NCBI GenBank assembly: GCA_003194525.1 | Contig: NBIV01000003.1 | Span: forward strand, 620,001-684,000 | Origin: Gracilariopsis chorda | Lineage: Eukaryota > Rhodophyta > Florideophyceae > Gracilariales > Gracilariaceae | Reading direction: 5' to 3' | Length of the DNA stretch: 64,000 nt | Shown here: in pieces, positions 32,301-40,891 of the stretch | Numbering within the stretch: the stretch's first letter is position 1 | Layout: each line of letters opens with the position of its first letter | The notes under the pieces: generated by a model | Seen by the model: the letters and a program-made list of their open reading frames with translations, nothing else | The model's database searches: none | What the model was told of the DNA's origin: nothing | Position numbers and translations under genes: made by a program

Positions 32301-33810
32301 CCTGACCCTTCGCAGGGACTTCTATTGGCCTGCTATGGCATTTGACTGCTATGCAGTTCGCCGCTCGTGCGTGGAATGTGCGAAGAATAATGTGAAACTT
32401 CGGAAGTACTCGAAGAAGTTAACACTATTCCCGGCACGGGCGCCACTCGAATATGTCGCTATTGATATCTTGGGCGAGCTTGTCAAAACCAAACGTGGTT
32501 ACAAGTATCTTCTCGTCATTACTGACCGCTTCTCAAAGTTGGTGAGAACAGTACAGCTTAAACGGATTACCGCGGACGTGGTTGCGCGTGCGTTCGTAAC
32601 CCACTGGGTCTTTACTTACGGCCCGCCGGTACACCTACTCTCCGACAACGGATCTCAATTTACCTCAAAGTTCTTTCAGGACGTATGTAGAATCTTGGGA
32701 ATCAAGAATATGTTTACTACCACCTACCACCCGCAGTGTAACGGACAAGTGGAACGATTCAATCGTACTATGCTCAACGCACTGCGCGCGTATGTCGCGG
32801 ACCACCCCATGGAATGGGACTTGTACACGGACGCTATTACGTACGCGTATAACACCCAGGTACACCGGGTCACGACCCTCGCTCCATTTGAGCTGGTCCT
32901 GTCTCGGATTCCGCCACCCATGGCTATTGAAGCGCAACCGAACGTCTCGGGGTACCCTTCACCAAGGTTATATCGAGATTCCTGGAAGGAATGGTTGAAG
33001 AACATGGTCCCTACCGCCCGAAAGGCTATGGGAAAAGCCCAGGAGGCATACAAACAGAACTTCGACGCGAAGATTCGTTCCCCGATACCCCAGGTCTCGG
33101 AAGGGGATTCTGTCTTCCTGCGAAAGGAATATTATAATCCCAAAAAGGAGAAGCGCCACAAGTTGTCACCGATAGTGAATGGACCCTATCGGGTGGTTTC
33201 CGTCGCCGACGACACAGTCGTACTGGACATCGATAACCAGTTCGAACGCGTCTCACGCGACCGCGTAGCCCACGCGCCTGCGCCCCCTGAGGGCTCATCA
33301 CCGCTCGTGACAATCCCGGAGGATGACCTCGTAACTCGGCCAACGGATAATCTGCTTCCGTCCCGCCCACCCGTCTTACCGCACCCGAAACGGGGACTCT
33401 CGGATCTTCCAATTGCCGATCAACCGGTTGGGCGCGCCGCGCGTATCGTGCAACGCACGCTTGACCCCAAACGCCTAACCGTTACTCCGCCCGCGGAGGT
33501 CCTTCATCCTGAACCCACCGCCCTCTCACCTAAGGAGGGGGAGGGACGGGAATCGATCGCGCCATCGCGGAAGGAAGCTCCGGCGTCGGACGGTGTCCCG
33601 TTTCATACGGCATCGTCGGATGAGCACCCCCGGAGCAGGGAGGAGTTGAACGCATCGCGAAGCGAGAAGGCCGTCTCCGCGGACCCGGATGCACTCCTGT
33701 CGAGCGAGTCGCTGGGTAGCGAAGGAGGAAGTAGTGAACCGGACTCGGTGTGGTCACTAATGTGGCGAATGATATCTCCGAGCACGGAGCACATACAACC
33801 TCGGTCATAA
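29395..33810 (+). CDS. pol: Pol polyprotein (protease, reverse transcriptase, RNase H, integrase)
   Basis: A 1471-codon open frame. The aspartic protease has VLDTGAAPN near residue 90. The reverse transcriptase has FCVDYRRLNAVTVKDVYPIP and VYLDDIIVF near 565. RNase H shows DTDSSAHQVG and HTDHSALRW. The integrase has an H...H...CxxC zinc region near 950-1005, then the DDE core (AIDILGE, LLSDNGSQFTS, GQVERFNRT), followed by a GPY-type module (NGPYRVVSV) and a Pro-rich tail. Domain order RT-RH-IN places it in Ty3/Gypsy. The first codon is not ATG, so expression is presumably with gag. It looks whole. Confidence 0.95.
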   Translation: MGVSPTGGVSSKPKLETPEAPPLRSPAKILTRKLAQEDVSSDHLVALRRPWIRSRNLRIPDRVLVMAKRNYKVYSDLGLSNQFMVRQLSVLDTGAAPNLINIGIIPPAMRKCIRIGPSLDLADANNNPLQTLGTIPLVLRLGTYVVKLDFIVCDSLAAPVILGCDFCDRFVEAIRPRSRSVELANGSTIPIVRKPLRHASRKRVPLPAAQEASNVDRASTKIRVAEPVSIPKESQVWVSVTSKHHGLQVVQPLPSLYEQRRLALANGIVSVEPDKPFKVLVANLGTTTQWLVKNQVLGNRLPHPLAILPTKIPISDVLGIQDPKEGEEVPFVPLDPARESSDSTVEEAQKSTTSASADTALDPEQALDKLDLDHINESHREKFRDMLRDFTAMWDGSLGTIGVTEHRIDLLPDTRPIAQHPYRAGPKPRGEEKSQVEKMLRAGVIEAAQSPWASPVVLVPKADGSWRFCVDYRRLNAVTVKDVYPIPRMDEYIDSLGSATVFTTLDANSGYWQVPIRKEDRDKTAFVCHQGLYRFKRMPFGLTNAPATFQRAIDILLARFKWTSCLVYLDDIIVFSNNLDDHLSHVREVLTVLRNAGITLKLGKCEFCADSVKYLGHIIRPGQLSIDEARVKSLREAKHPTNQTELRSFLGLCNVYRRFVPNFADLSAPLNALLRKGQPTELDVFDEAESSAFSSLVDAVTSPPVLALPHPDLPFEVDTDSSAHQVGCALFQVTEEGERHPIGYWSRSLNVHERNYSVSEKECLAVVWALATLRPYLMGNHFKVHTDHSALRWLLEIREPSGRLMRWRLRLSEFTFDVLYKKGSLNTQADALSRLGTSAETEPVDDLEIPCFMAQSPEGTEEDDPDVNGDDICDDILAANPTDPPDDQVVPISPEEMIREQQQDPFCAQIRARLNGGAQIPFAVNDRGYLVRLLTRAPQIVVPHTLQQRVLHLSHYAKLGAHPGGRKLYLTLRRDFYWPAMAFDCYAVRRSCVECAKNNVKLRKYSKKLTLFPARAPLEYVAIDILGELVKTKRGYKYLLVITDRFSKLVRTVQLKRITADVVARAFVTHWVFTYGPPVHLLSDNGSQFTSKFFQDVCRILGIKNMFTTTYHPQCNGQVERFNRTMLNALRAYVADHPMEWDLYTDAITYAYNTQVHRVTTLAPFELVLSRIPPPMAIEAQPNVSGYPSPRLYRDSWKEWLKNMVPTARKAMGKAQEAYKQNFDAKIRSPIPQVSEGDSVFLRKEYYNPKKEKRHKLSPIVNGPYRVVSVADDTVVLDIDNQFERVSRDRVAHAPAPPEGSSPLVTIPEDDLVTRPTDNLLPSRPPVLPHPKRGLSDLPIADQPVGRAARIVQRTLDPKRLTVTPPAEVLHPEPTALSPKEGEGRESIAPSRKEAPASDGVPFHTASSDEHPRSREELNASRSEKAVSADPDALLSSESLGSEGGSSEPDSVWSLMWRMISPSTEHIQPRS

Positions 33811-34248
33811 CCAGTTTCGTGGTGAGCTGAAAAGCAACCGCGGACACGGAGAGTGTGGTTGACACTGCGTGCGTTACCGCAGAGCCCTACAAATGGACAC
33901 TGTGACGCCACTGTCACGCGGACGAAGCCCGAAATTCCAAACCGTGGAAAGGTGTACACGTACATACCGCCGGCCGGCGTCAGGAGTACAGTCAAGACCC
34001 GCGTCGTGGAAAGACCGCGCGCGACACTTGCCGCCAGCGGCCAGCCAATCACAGTGTGTGATGCATGGCAATCCGCCTCCTGGCGTCGGAACCGTAGTGA
34101 ACCGCCTCCCTCACCGTGAACGGTCAAACTCACCAGAGTTGCACGGGTCGCGTGGGAGAAGAGCTCGCGAGCTGCGCGTCAATAGGGGAATCCGGTTAGA
34201 ACGGAAGCCCCCCCCACAAGGAGAGGATTAGGAAGCGGAAAGACCGCA

Positions 34249-34593
34249 ATGCGGTATCAAGTCCCAGCACTCGCAGCGTCGAGGAAAGCTGACTTTGCCC
34301 GCAGGGTCGCGCCAATTTCAGGCAAGTCCCCTCACAGGGTTCTCCCCTTAAGCCCTGCCATGACGGGTCAGGAGCCGGCTACGTACGACCAGGAGTTTGT
34401 CGTTGACCACATCGTGGATCATGTTCTGGACTCCAAAGGAGTGTGGTTTTACCAAATCCGATGGTACGGATACCCCCCGGAAGAGGACACATGGGAGCCC
34501 ATTCAGCACCTTCCTCGTTCCAAGGTGATAACCTACCACCACCGGACGCGGTTCCCACTCCCATCCACTTTGGACATGGCCCAGGTTGGGTAG
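34249..34593 (+). CDS. Separate chromodomain frame of the retrotransposon
   Basis: A 114-residue frame whose C-terminal half is a chromodomain: FVVDHIVDHVLDSKGVWFYQIRWYGYPPEEDTWEP, then HLPRSKVITYHHR. The aromatic residues and the YPPEEDTWEP box are typical. In most chromoviruses this module is the C-terminus of integrase. Here it is about 440 bp downstream of the pol stop and has its own ATG. It may guide integration to particular chromatin, by family knowledge. How it is expressed is unknown. Confidence 0.8.
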   Translation: MRYQVPALAASRKADFARRVAPISGKSPHRVLPLSPAMTGQEPATYDQEFVVDHIVDHVLDSKGVWFYQIRWYGYPPEEDTWEPIQHLPRSKVITYHHRTRFPLPSTLDMAQVG

Positions 34594-34929
34594 GACGATA
34601 CACTGCACTATGCAGAAGATTCCGAAGACGGAAGAGAAGTCTCCGAAGAGAAGAGGACACAGGAAGAGATCTGGCTACAGAAGGTTACACGAAGTAATGG
34701 ACTGCATAGGGAAACCAATGGTCATTGGACGTCACACCGCCTAGCGGTCCGACCGAAGTAACGGTTTAATGAAGAATACCGCCTAGCGGTCCAGCATGAA
34801 GATGCTATGAAGAAGAAAAAGAAGAGTCCGGACATACGGATATAGAAGAAGGAAGTCGTTTACCACAAGCTATGGAGCGTTAAGCGCTAACCTATATCAG
34901 GTGTGCGTGCCACGGTCCAGGATCCTGAC

Positions 34930-36645
34930 TTAGGATGAGCCGCTCGTTGGCGGTTGGTAGTTCGCAGACGCGAAAGCCAATAACTCGCTCACGCTGGTGA
35001 GGTTGGAAGGCGCAACCACTCCAATGGACTGGAGGTGAGCCCTGAGGGCAACGGCCTGAGGGTCCACGGGGACCGGAGATGCGGTAGACGGAGAAGCAGC
35101 CGCACTGGCGGCCATATTCCAGCCATCTGGAGCAGCCACATGCTGGCCGGATCCGTCGAGATCGTTGACCATCGCCGTTACCGGGGCTACGGCCTCCTCC
35201 ACCTCATCGGGGTCGTCATCCACCATTGGATCATCCTCGTAGGAACCGTGCCAGTCATCGGAAAACATGAACCCAACCGGGTGGCCTCGCGGAACGGAGC
35301 GTGGTACATCGCGTAACGCTAGCGCGTGAGCCCGTGAAGTCACGGATACCTCCCAAGGGTCATAGAAGACGAAGTTGCCAGCGTTTGGATTTCTCCGGCC
35401 TGGAGAGCGATCATGCCTGGAAGGCTCACCGTCAGGGACGTTGGAGACTGGGACTGCATCCCAGTTAACCATATCGATGGTGTTCAGAAGGCACTGAAGC
35501 TCATCCACATTGGCTTCGGATCCCAGAGGGATATAGAGATCCAATCGGCGGATAACCTGGCGTAGGTGAGGAGGAATGTACCACAGACGGTTCTTGTCGT
35601 ACACCTCCCAGAGGAGAAATGCGGCAACGCGAGCAGCCCATTCGGCGAGGAAGAGAGTCCAGTAACCGGAATCCGGATTGTTGATTAATCGTGAACCGAT
35701 GTAGCTGAGGCACGGAGGCATCTCCGCAAAGCATCCCCTCGGGACTTCGAACCTGCTCCACCAATGGGGAAGAGGTGCATACCGGCCGCGCATCGCGGAT
35801 GGACGGAGCCTCTCGACCTCGAGATTTTGGTATGGTACCAGGAACCCGAAGCGGGAGCGCGCCTTTCGCTCAAACCGGAGTCGGTCGAAGAAGGATCCGC
35901 GATGATTCGGACGACGAAGATATCGGAACTCTGCACGCAGAATTGGGCGCCTCCAGAGGAGCATCCCGGCTTCTATTGGAGTGGACCGGAACGGTGTAGA
36001 TGGCTGGTAGGCAGCAAGGTTCTCGCAGTATGAGACTTCACCGTAGGTACGGTACCGCGAGAGGTCAAAGCTGTATTCCGTTGGTACCAGCTCATCCGGA
36101 TAACTCGCGCGGGCGAGACGGTCGTAGGCGACCTTGGCCATCCCGGCACGGGCTTCATTCAGCGTCTCGAAACCATATCTGGTGCGCTTCCGTGCGAGGA
36201 ACTGTGGCTCTACCGCGATACGCGTCCTCCAGTCGAAGGAGTCGACCATATCCCGGCCTAGTCCCCCTGGGAGCTCGCCCTCCTCCACATAGGAGTCGAT
36301 GAGGTCCGAGTCGGAAACCCATGTGGGGTGGAACCAGGGCGCACGCGAAAAGAGGAGAGCGTCTTCCCGGGGATTGCGGGCCCAAAGTGTCGATGGTGAC
36401 ACCCAGCCGGCGGCGGTCGCAGTGATCGGTATCGCTTGGGCGGAATTCCAGGCGGCGATACTCGCGGCATCCGAGGCATCCAAGGTTGGAACATGAGACG
36501 ATCCTCCAGGCAGAGGCAAGGAGAGGAACCCAGAGGATGGGTGACGAACCCACGACCCCGGCGTCGCGAAGGAAGGTTGTCCGCTCGCGGAAGTCCCCTG
36601 CGGGGCGCCCGCAGGCGGGTTGTTCGAAAACGGAGTGTTGGTCAT
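34930..36645 (-). CDS. 571-residue antisense ORF of the retrotransposon
   Basis: An open frame on the strand opposite gag-pol, between the chromodomain frame and the 3' LTR. No domain recognised. The composition is protein-like: an N-terminal Ser/Pro/Ala region, a Trp/Tyr/Arg-rich central region (residues ~150-400, e.g. YAPLPHWWSRFEVPRG, YWTLFLAEWAARVAAFLLWEVY), and an acidic then Ala/Ser-rich tail. A TATAAATA box on the same strand lies at 36749-36756, about 103 bp before the ATG, which supports its own promoter. Additional antisense frames in this position are known from some plant Ty3/Gypsy elements, but their function is unknown and I cannot claim homology. Confidence 0.75.
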   Translation of the reverse strand: MTNTPFSNNPPAGAPQGTSASGQPSFATPGSWVRHPSSGFLSLPLPGGSSHVPTLDASDAASIAAWNSAQAIPITATAAGWVSPSTLWARNPREDALLFSRAPWFHPTWVSDSDLIDSYVEEGELPGGLGRDMVDSFDWRTRIAVEPQFLARKRTRYGFETLNEARAGMAKVAYDRLARASYPDELVPTEYSFDLSRYRTYGEVSYCENLAAYQPSTPFRSTPIEAGMLLWRRPILRAEFRYLRRPNHRGSFFDRLRFERKARSRFGFLVPYQNLEVERLRPSAMRGRYAPLPHWWSRFEVPRGCFAEMPPCLSYIGSRLINNPDSGYWTLFLAEWAARVAAFLLWEVYDKNRLWYIPPHLRQVIRRLDLYIPLGSEANVDELQCLLNTIDMVNWDAVPVSNVPDGEPSRHDRSPGRRNPNAGNFVFYDPWEVSVTSRAHALALRDVPRSVPRGHPVGFMFSDDWHGSYEDDPMVDDDPDEVEEAVAPVTAMVNDLDGSGQHVAAPDGWNMAASAAASPSTASPVPVDPQAVALRAHLQSIGVVAPSNLTSVSELLAFASANYQPPTSGSS

Positions 36646-36748
36646 AGTAGAGAGGGGCGCAGAGTCTGTTGAAGAAGGTACTGAGGGTTGATCAGTTGTA
36701 ACCGTGTTGGTACGGGGACCGGTATCTCGGCGATTCCCTTGTCGGGAC

Positions 36749-36756
36749 TATTTATA
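36749..36756 (-). promoter_or_regulatory. TATA box for the antisense ORF
   Basis: TATAAATA on the minus strand, about 65-100 bp inside the 3' LTR and correctly oriented for the antisense frame starting at 36645. Inferred from sequence only. Confidence 0.5.
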
Positions 36757-36807
36757 CCCTCGCGCCTCATCTCCTCACGCCTATACTCACGTTCGTTTTC
36801 GGCCCTT

Positions 36808-36818
36808 AAGGAGGGGGA
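36808..36818 (+). promoter_or_regulatory. Polypurine tract
   Basis: AAGGAGGGGGA ends two bases before the 3' LTR, the expected place for plus-strand priming. Similar purine strings occur near 30363 and 33532 inside pol. Confidence 0.7.
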
Positions 36819-36820
36819 TG

Positions 36821-37733
36821 TGTAGTGCAATACATTCCCGCGTACGGGCGATGGTGAAACTCATATCTGAGGTGTACTCGGTGCGAGCGATGAAGCGGGA
36901 TGCATGAATTTTAGCCCCCGTTTACCGGGCTAATTAGCGGTCTGGTTACCCAGGGTGGTTATGGGAACATTCATATTTTGTGGTACTTGCCTGGCAAGGG
37001 TGGTGGACACGTGGCTACAGCCCCGGCCAGGAGGCCCAAAACGGCTACTTATTTTAGTATAGTTTAGGGGTTAATTTTACTTAGGCTAGTGCACTACCTA
37101 CTGTACTGCGCTGAGCTAGTACTTGAGCGTCGGCCGCACGGCGGCGAGCTCACCAAGAAAAGTAACAAGAGTTCGGCTCTGACTCTATTCGCCATGCGAA
37201 GTGTCTAACTCCTCGCGGAGGTACACCGCTTGCCCGATAGTTTCACCCGACTCGCACCACCGAGGAGACCGTGCTCGTCGTACCCAGTGGGTTGTGACCA
37301 CTCGTGGTATTCGTTGTTGTCGTGTGACCGCCCGTACAGGCCCTATCTCCGCCCCAGTTTTGGGTATTGATATTACCGACGTGTGTCGTGAGACCGTGAG
37401 ACCATCCCTTCCCCTCATATCCCCTAACCGCCGCGCGGTGCGTGTTCGTGTGTGTGTATCGGCACCCCCCTCCGGGGTCTGTTCCCGCTTTCCGCACGCC
37501 CCCGTCGGGTGGTCCCTTTCCCTCTTTTGTTCCACTGTTCGCAGGCTACTTCCGGACCAGCCGTGGTTCCGACCCGTTCTAACCCCTAAACCTCCGAGGT
37601 ACATCCAGGCTCCCGACGGAGTTACACCCGTCATACGGGACACGGAGGGCTCTACCCAGCTGGGCCTACCTCTCCAAGAGAGCAAGGCTTCGAGCTGCCT
37701 TGGGTGCCTTTCCCACACCGGGATTGCACCACA
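36821..37733 (+). repeat. 3' LTR
   Basis: Copy of 26289-27201, with one difference noticed (T at about 26797 versus C here). The target duplication ATTGT follows at 37734-37738. Confidence 0.95.
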
Positions 37734-38736
37734 ATTGTTTTGGAAATATGACTCCAGTACGGTTAATACCTTCTTCAAGGTTTCCGGCTTCCACGTCCCC
37801 GATCTCAGTTGTGCTTGTTCTGTTGACGTCAACACCGGTGTTCTCTCTACTCGAAATTGGCAGAAACCCATTGCAATCCCTGGCATTCACTACTCCCGAC
37901 ATAACTTTATCGCTCGTACGAGCTAGATCTGCGATGAAATCGCTGTCCATAGAAACACGTTGCAACTTGGCTAGCCGTACGTCTTCCTTTTCCCTTTCAT
38001 AATATGGTACTAACGTCTTTTCAATTGTTGACCATACAACGTCCAAAGATTTATCTGCTTTCCATTCCCTTATGAGCCCCTTCATAGACCTAATCGCTGC
38101 GTCATATCTTTCCATGGATGCTGGTCTTGAGACATGGATGGGAGGATGGGTGTGTGTAGAAGTTTGTGATGTTGCCCAACGCGTCGTAGAAGGCAGCAGT
38201 TTTACCACGATTGCACATCGACATGAGTGTGGTGGCTTGTACTTGATACATCGGAGCCGTCCAGTTACAATATTGCTGTGCTGAACATGTTGCCTGGTTA
38301 TATTCTTCAGCCTGTGTATTCCAAACTGCTCCCCAGACCTAGAAAGGTCGTACAAAAGACGCGGTAGATCACAAATTTCTGCAGAGTTCTCAACGGCGTT
38401 GGAGCTTTGGATTACAGAACAACCGCTATTTCGGCTATCAGAAAAGGTTTCACCCCTGATGATATCGGTTGTATGCATTGAACCATGTAGTTTGCGTATG
38501 ACGCTCCCGACCGTAACCTTGATAAGCAAACTGTGTATCAATTCGGCTACTATCGAGTGGCTGTCACAGAAACGAATTTGTCTACGACTTTTCAGACATG
38601 TACAGCTCTCTGTGTCTTGGCTGTTATACCAAGCTGTCTTTTCTTTGCAAATGAGTTCCAGATTTTCAGCATTCATCTTCGCTACCTGGTTCCGCGTGAT
38701 TCTTCCCTCGCCTTGAACATTCAAACCGTTTTTCAA
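37734..38736 (-). pseudogene. MULE transposase gene, 5' part
   Basis: Minus-strand frame ending at the 3' LTR boundary. It holds a first WRKY/GCM1-like finger (CIKYKPPHSCRC...THTHPP) near 38140-38260, followed by a helical stretch (ERYDAAIRSMKGLIREW). With the ATTGT duplication counted once, its reading phase continues exactly into the 26288-23426 part, so the LTR element split one gene. The first in-frame ATG is near 38676. The frame is open a little further upstream without an ATG, so the true N-terminus is unclear. Confidence 0.75.
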
Positions 38737-38831
38737 AAAGGCAAATGCATCATCAGTTACTTCTGTTATACTCCTCTACACAGCACCGTTCTGATTCTCT
38801 TCACCATAGCATTCCAGAGTCACCTCTCTAG

Positions 38832-39806
38832 TCACACTGTCATTTGAAACACTCTTGGTCTTTGAGGTGTCTGTGTCAGCAGCAGATCGCCGCGCCGCAA
38901 ATCTTTCACTTCTGTTCGTCGGTTCGTATCCAGATACCTCTCCCTCCCCGATGACGATTTTCCTTTCTTCTCAGCTGCCTTTATGATGCTCATTATTCGG
39001 CATTTGGCAGCCATCCATCTGTACTTTTCCGTTAAATTGGGATCATATCCAGTAGCAAATGTCTGGTTGGGGAGGGATCCACAGCTTGCTGCGAAAGTAG
39101 AAAACCCTGCAAGAACATACCCACCGCAGCTATAGCCATCCTTTTGTCTTTGAAACTTGAGATCATGGAGCATGTAGTTCCTACTTGACGATGTCCAACG
39201 GACTGCAGGGTGTGGAAAGACATGATCAAACGCAGCTTTAAAGAAGCGGATAATACAGGGGGGGCATTTGTAAGAAAGATTGTCTCCAAACGAGACGAAG
39301 CGGCTTTCAATCCTCTTCAAAGAATTAATTGACCTTCGCGCAAGTAGTATACCCCAGTCCCTGTTGTCTAGATTAAGAGGTGTGACAACCATATTAATTT
39401 CGCCATTACCACTGAAAAGGCGCTTTTGAAAAGGTTCCCGAAAAAGATCGAGATGCTCTTTCTTATAGCGCTCACCACCTTTGCGACCATCGTAGAACTT
39501 TAGAACTATTACTGACAAGTAAGCTCCGATAACACAGCTCCAAAATACCACACCTTCTTTTGGCTCTAGTTCTGTAATACCAGATGTGATTAGAACATTG
39601 CACATATAGCTTTTAGGTCTACAGTTCACAATAAACACGTTTGGATCTGCAGCGTTCCTCTCATTGATAATAAGGTCTGATACATGATTTCTTGCCGTAA
39701 CAAATCTACGATATTGGGTTACATCATGAACTTGAAAGATAAGCCCAGACCAATCCGCAAGATGACAAAAAAACCAATCTACTTTTTTCCGTTCCTTATC
39801 ATTCAA
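38832..39806 (-). CDS. Ulp1-like (C48) cysteine protease of the MULE
   Basis: Resembles the catalytic domain of Ulp1/SENP SUMO proteases. INMVVTPLNLDNRDWGILL matches the region that normally reads N..HW, then FVSFGDNLS could supply the Asp, and FQRQKDGYSCGGYVLAGF is the Q-x(6-8)-C active-site box. The catalytic His is Asp here (codon GAC instead of CAC), so activity is doubtful. The frame opens without an ATG (first codon TTG after a stop), so the N-terminus is missing or lies on another exon. It is adjacent to and co-directional with the transposase gene, as in Kaonashi-type MULEs. A DDE/Ulp1 pair in one MULE is known. The role of the protease in transposition is not. Confidence 0.72.
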   Translation of the reverse strand: MNDKERKKVDWFFCHLADWSGLIFQVHDVTQYRRFVTARNHVSDLIINERNAADPNVFIVNCRPKSYMCNVLITSGITELEPKEGVVFWSCVIGAYLSVIVLKFYDGRKGGERYKKEHLDLFREPFQKRLFSGNGEINMVVTPLNLDNRDWGILLARRSINSLKRIESRFVSFGDNLSYKCPPCIIRFFKAAFDHVFPHPAVRWTSSSRNYMLHDLKFQRQKDGYSCGGYVLAGFSTFAASCGSLPNQTFATGYDPNLTEKYRWMAAKCRIMSIIKAAEKKGKSSSGRERYLDTNRRTEVKDLRRGDLLLTQTPQRPRVFQMTV

Positions 39807-40000
39807 TAGGTCTTAGTTTCCACCCGGCTCAAAATTTTTTGTGCCACAGTGTTCGTTTCCATGCTTGGGCAAAAGCATCGCTCCAAGTTTCAGATAGATA
39901 GTCTACAATCAGAAAAGAGCTTTAGAATGAATGGAAACTATTCATCAAAGCAATCAAAGATCGAATCTCTACGGAAGTCCACCGTCGTGACGAAGGTGGA

Positions 40001-40671
40001 TTATTGGGCGATTGAAGGGAAGTAATGCGAGCGAAAGAGGTGGTGGACGCAGAAAGCTCAGACGAGCAGAGAATGTGATGCACACAGATCGGCAAGACAA
40101 CACTCGAGCTGTTCGTGCCGAGTGTGGTTGTGGGAGTGTGCAAGCAGAATGCCAAGATGAGCAGAGAAGGTGATGCACGCAGATCGGCAAGATGAGACTC
40201 GAGCTGCGCGTGTAGAGTGCGGTTGTGGGAGTTTGCAAGCCGAATGCCAAGATGAGCGGAGAAGGTGATGCACACAGATCGGCAAGATGAGACTCGAGCT
40301 GTGCGTGTCGAGTGCAGTTGTGGGAGTGTGCATGCAGAATGCCAAGACGAGCGGAGAAGGTGATGCACAATAGATCGGAAAGATGAGACTTGAGCTCTGC
40401 GTGCCGAGTGCGGTTGTGGGAATGTCCATCAGCATCAAGGGCGGCACGTTGACTGCACTGGGCTAACTTTTCATGCAGTGATTGGATACGCCTTTACATA
40501 CGCACCGTGGCGGGGTGAACTCTCTGCCCTGATTGGATGGCATAACAAGCTGCTCTGAGAGGGTCTAGAGGCGGTCCTCTCTGCCACTTCGCTTGCTGTG
40601 CCTGTGTGAACTCTGTACTGTGATTGGCACAGATTTTACACATTTTACACGACCTATATTCAGTCCCAGCC
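40001..40671 (-). repeat. Right terminal inverted repeat of the MULE, expanded
   Basis: Reverse complement of the left TIR (20510-20897), lengthened to ~670 bp by four tandem copies of a ~95-bp unit at about 40040-40420. Confidence 0.85.
40040..40420. repeat. 95-bp tandem repeat, about four copies, in the right TIR
   Basis: The marker string TTGTGGGA recurs with starts 95, 95 and 96 bp apart (its TGGGA part at 40131, 40226, 40321; last copy TGGGAA at 40417). Each unit contains AGATCGGCAAGATGAGACT and AGAAGGTGATGCAC or close variants. The left TIR has a single copy. Confidence 0.85.
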
Positions 40672-40680
40672 GGTGCAGAC
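40672..40680 (+). repeat. Right 9-bp target-site duplication of the MULE
   Basis: GGTGCAGAC, identical to 20501-20509. Confidence 0.88.
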
Positions 40681-40891
40681 GCGCGCAAACGTGTCCACGA
40701 CAGATGCATGGACAACGGGTAATAGCACAGTGGCTGGAGACGAAACATCACAGGAGCATCGTGATGACCGACGGCACCTAGCTAGGGTTAATACATTCGA
40801 GCTAGCACAATAAAACGACGACGTAGACCTAGCTCTGGTTGAGACATGTCGGAACGCCCAGCTAGCCACAATAGCGCATCTCCGGGCAGCT

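Larger units (their letters stand above)
26289..37733 (+). mobile_element. Ty3/Gypsy LTR retrotransposon with chromodomain and antisense ORF, whole-looking
   Basis: An 11,445-bp element with 913-bp LTRs, target duplication ATTGT, gag, pol in the order PR-RT-RNaseH-IN (Gypsy order), a separate chromodomain frame and a long antisense frame before the 3' LTR. The two LTRs differ at a single position that I noticed, so insertion is very recent. All main frames are open and it looks whole. It sits inside the MULE transposase gene in the opposite orientation to that gene. The chromodomain suggests a chromovirus-like relative. Confidence 0.95.
20510..40671. mobile_element. Mutator-like element (MULE) with Ulp1-like gene, containing nested insertions
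   Basis: A complete-length DNA transposon of about 20.2 kb as it stands. It is about 7.8 kb once the nested 11.4-kb LTR element and the 0.9-kb candidate solo LTR are set aside. It has long TIRs starting GGCYGGGACTGAATATAGG, about 97% identical by eye over their first 250 bp, flanked by the 9-bp duplication GGTGCAGAC. Cargo is a plus-strand accessory frame at the left, a minus-strand transposase gene (now split), and a minus-strand Ulp1-like protease at the right. MULEs carrying Ulp1 genes are known in plants (Kaonashi type). The transposase is broken, so this copy is non-autonomous. It lies about 210 bp upstream of the next host gene, consistent with the MULE habit of landing near gene 5' ends. 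Confidence 0.88.

Noticed and set aside
33603-34133. 176-residue minus-strand frame at the end of pol
   Set aside because: Antisense shadow of the Pro-rich pol tail. No domain and no promoter-like element, unlike the 571-residue antisense frame.
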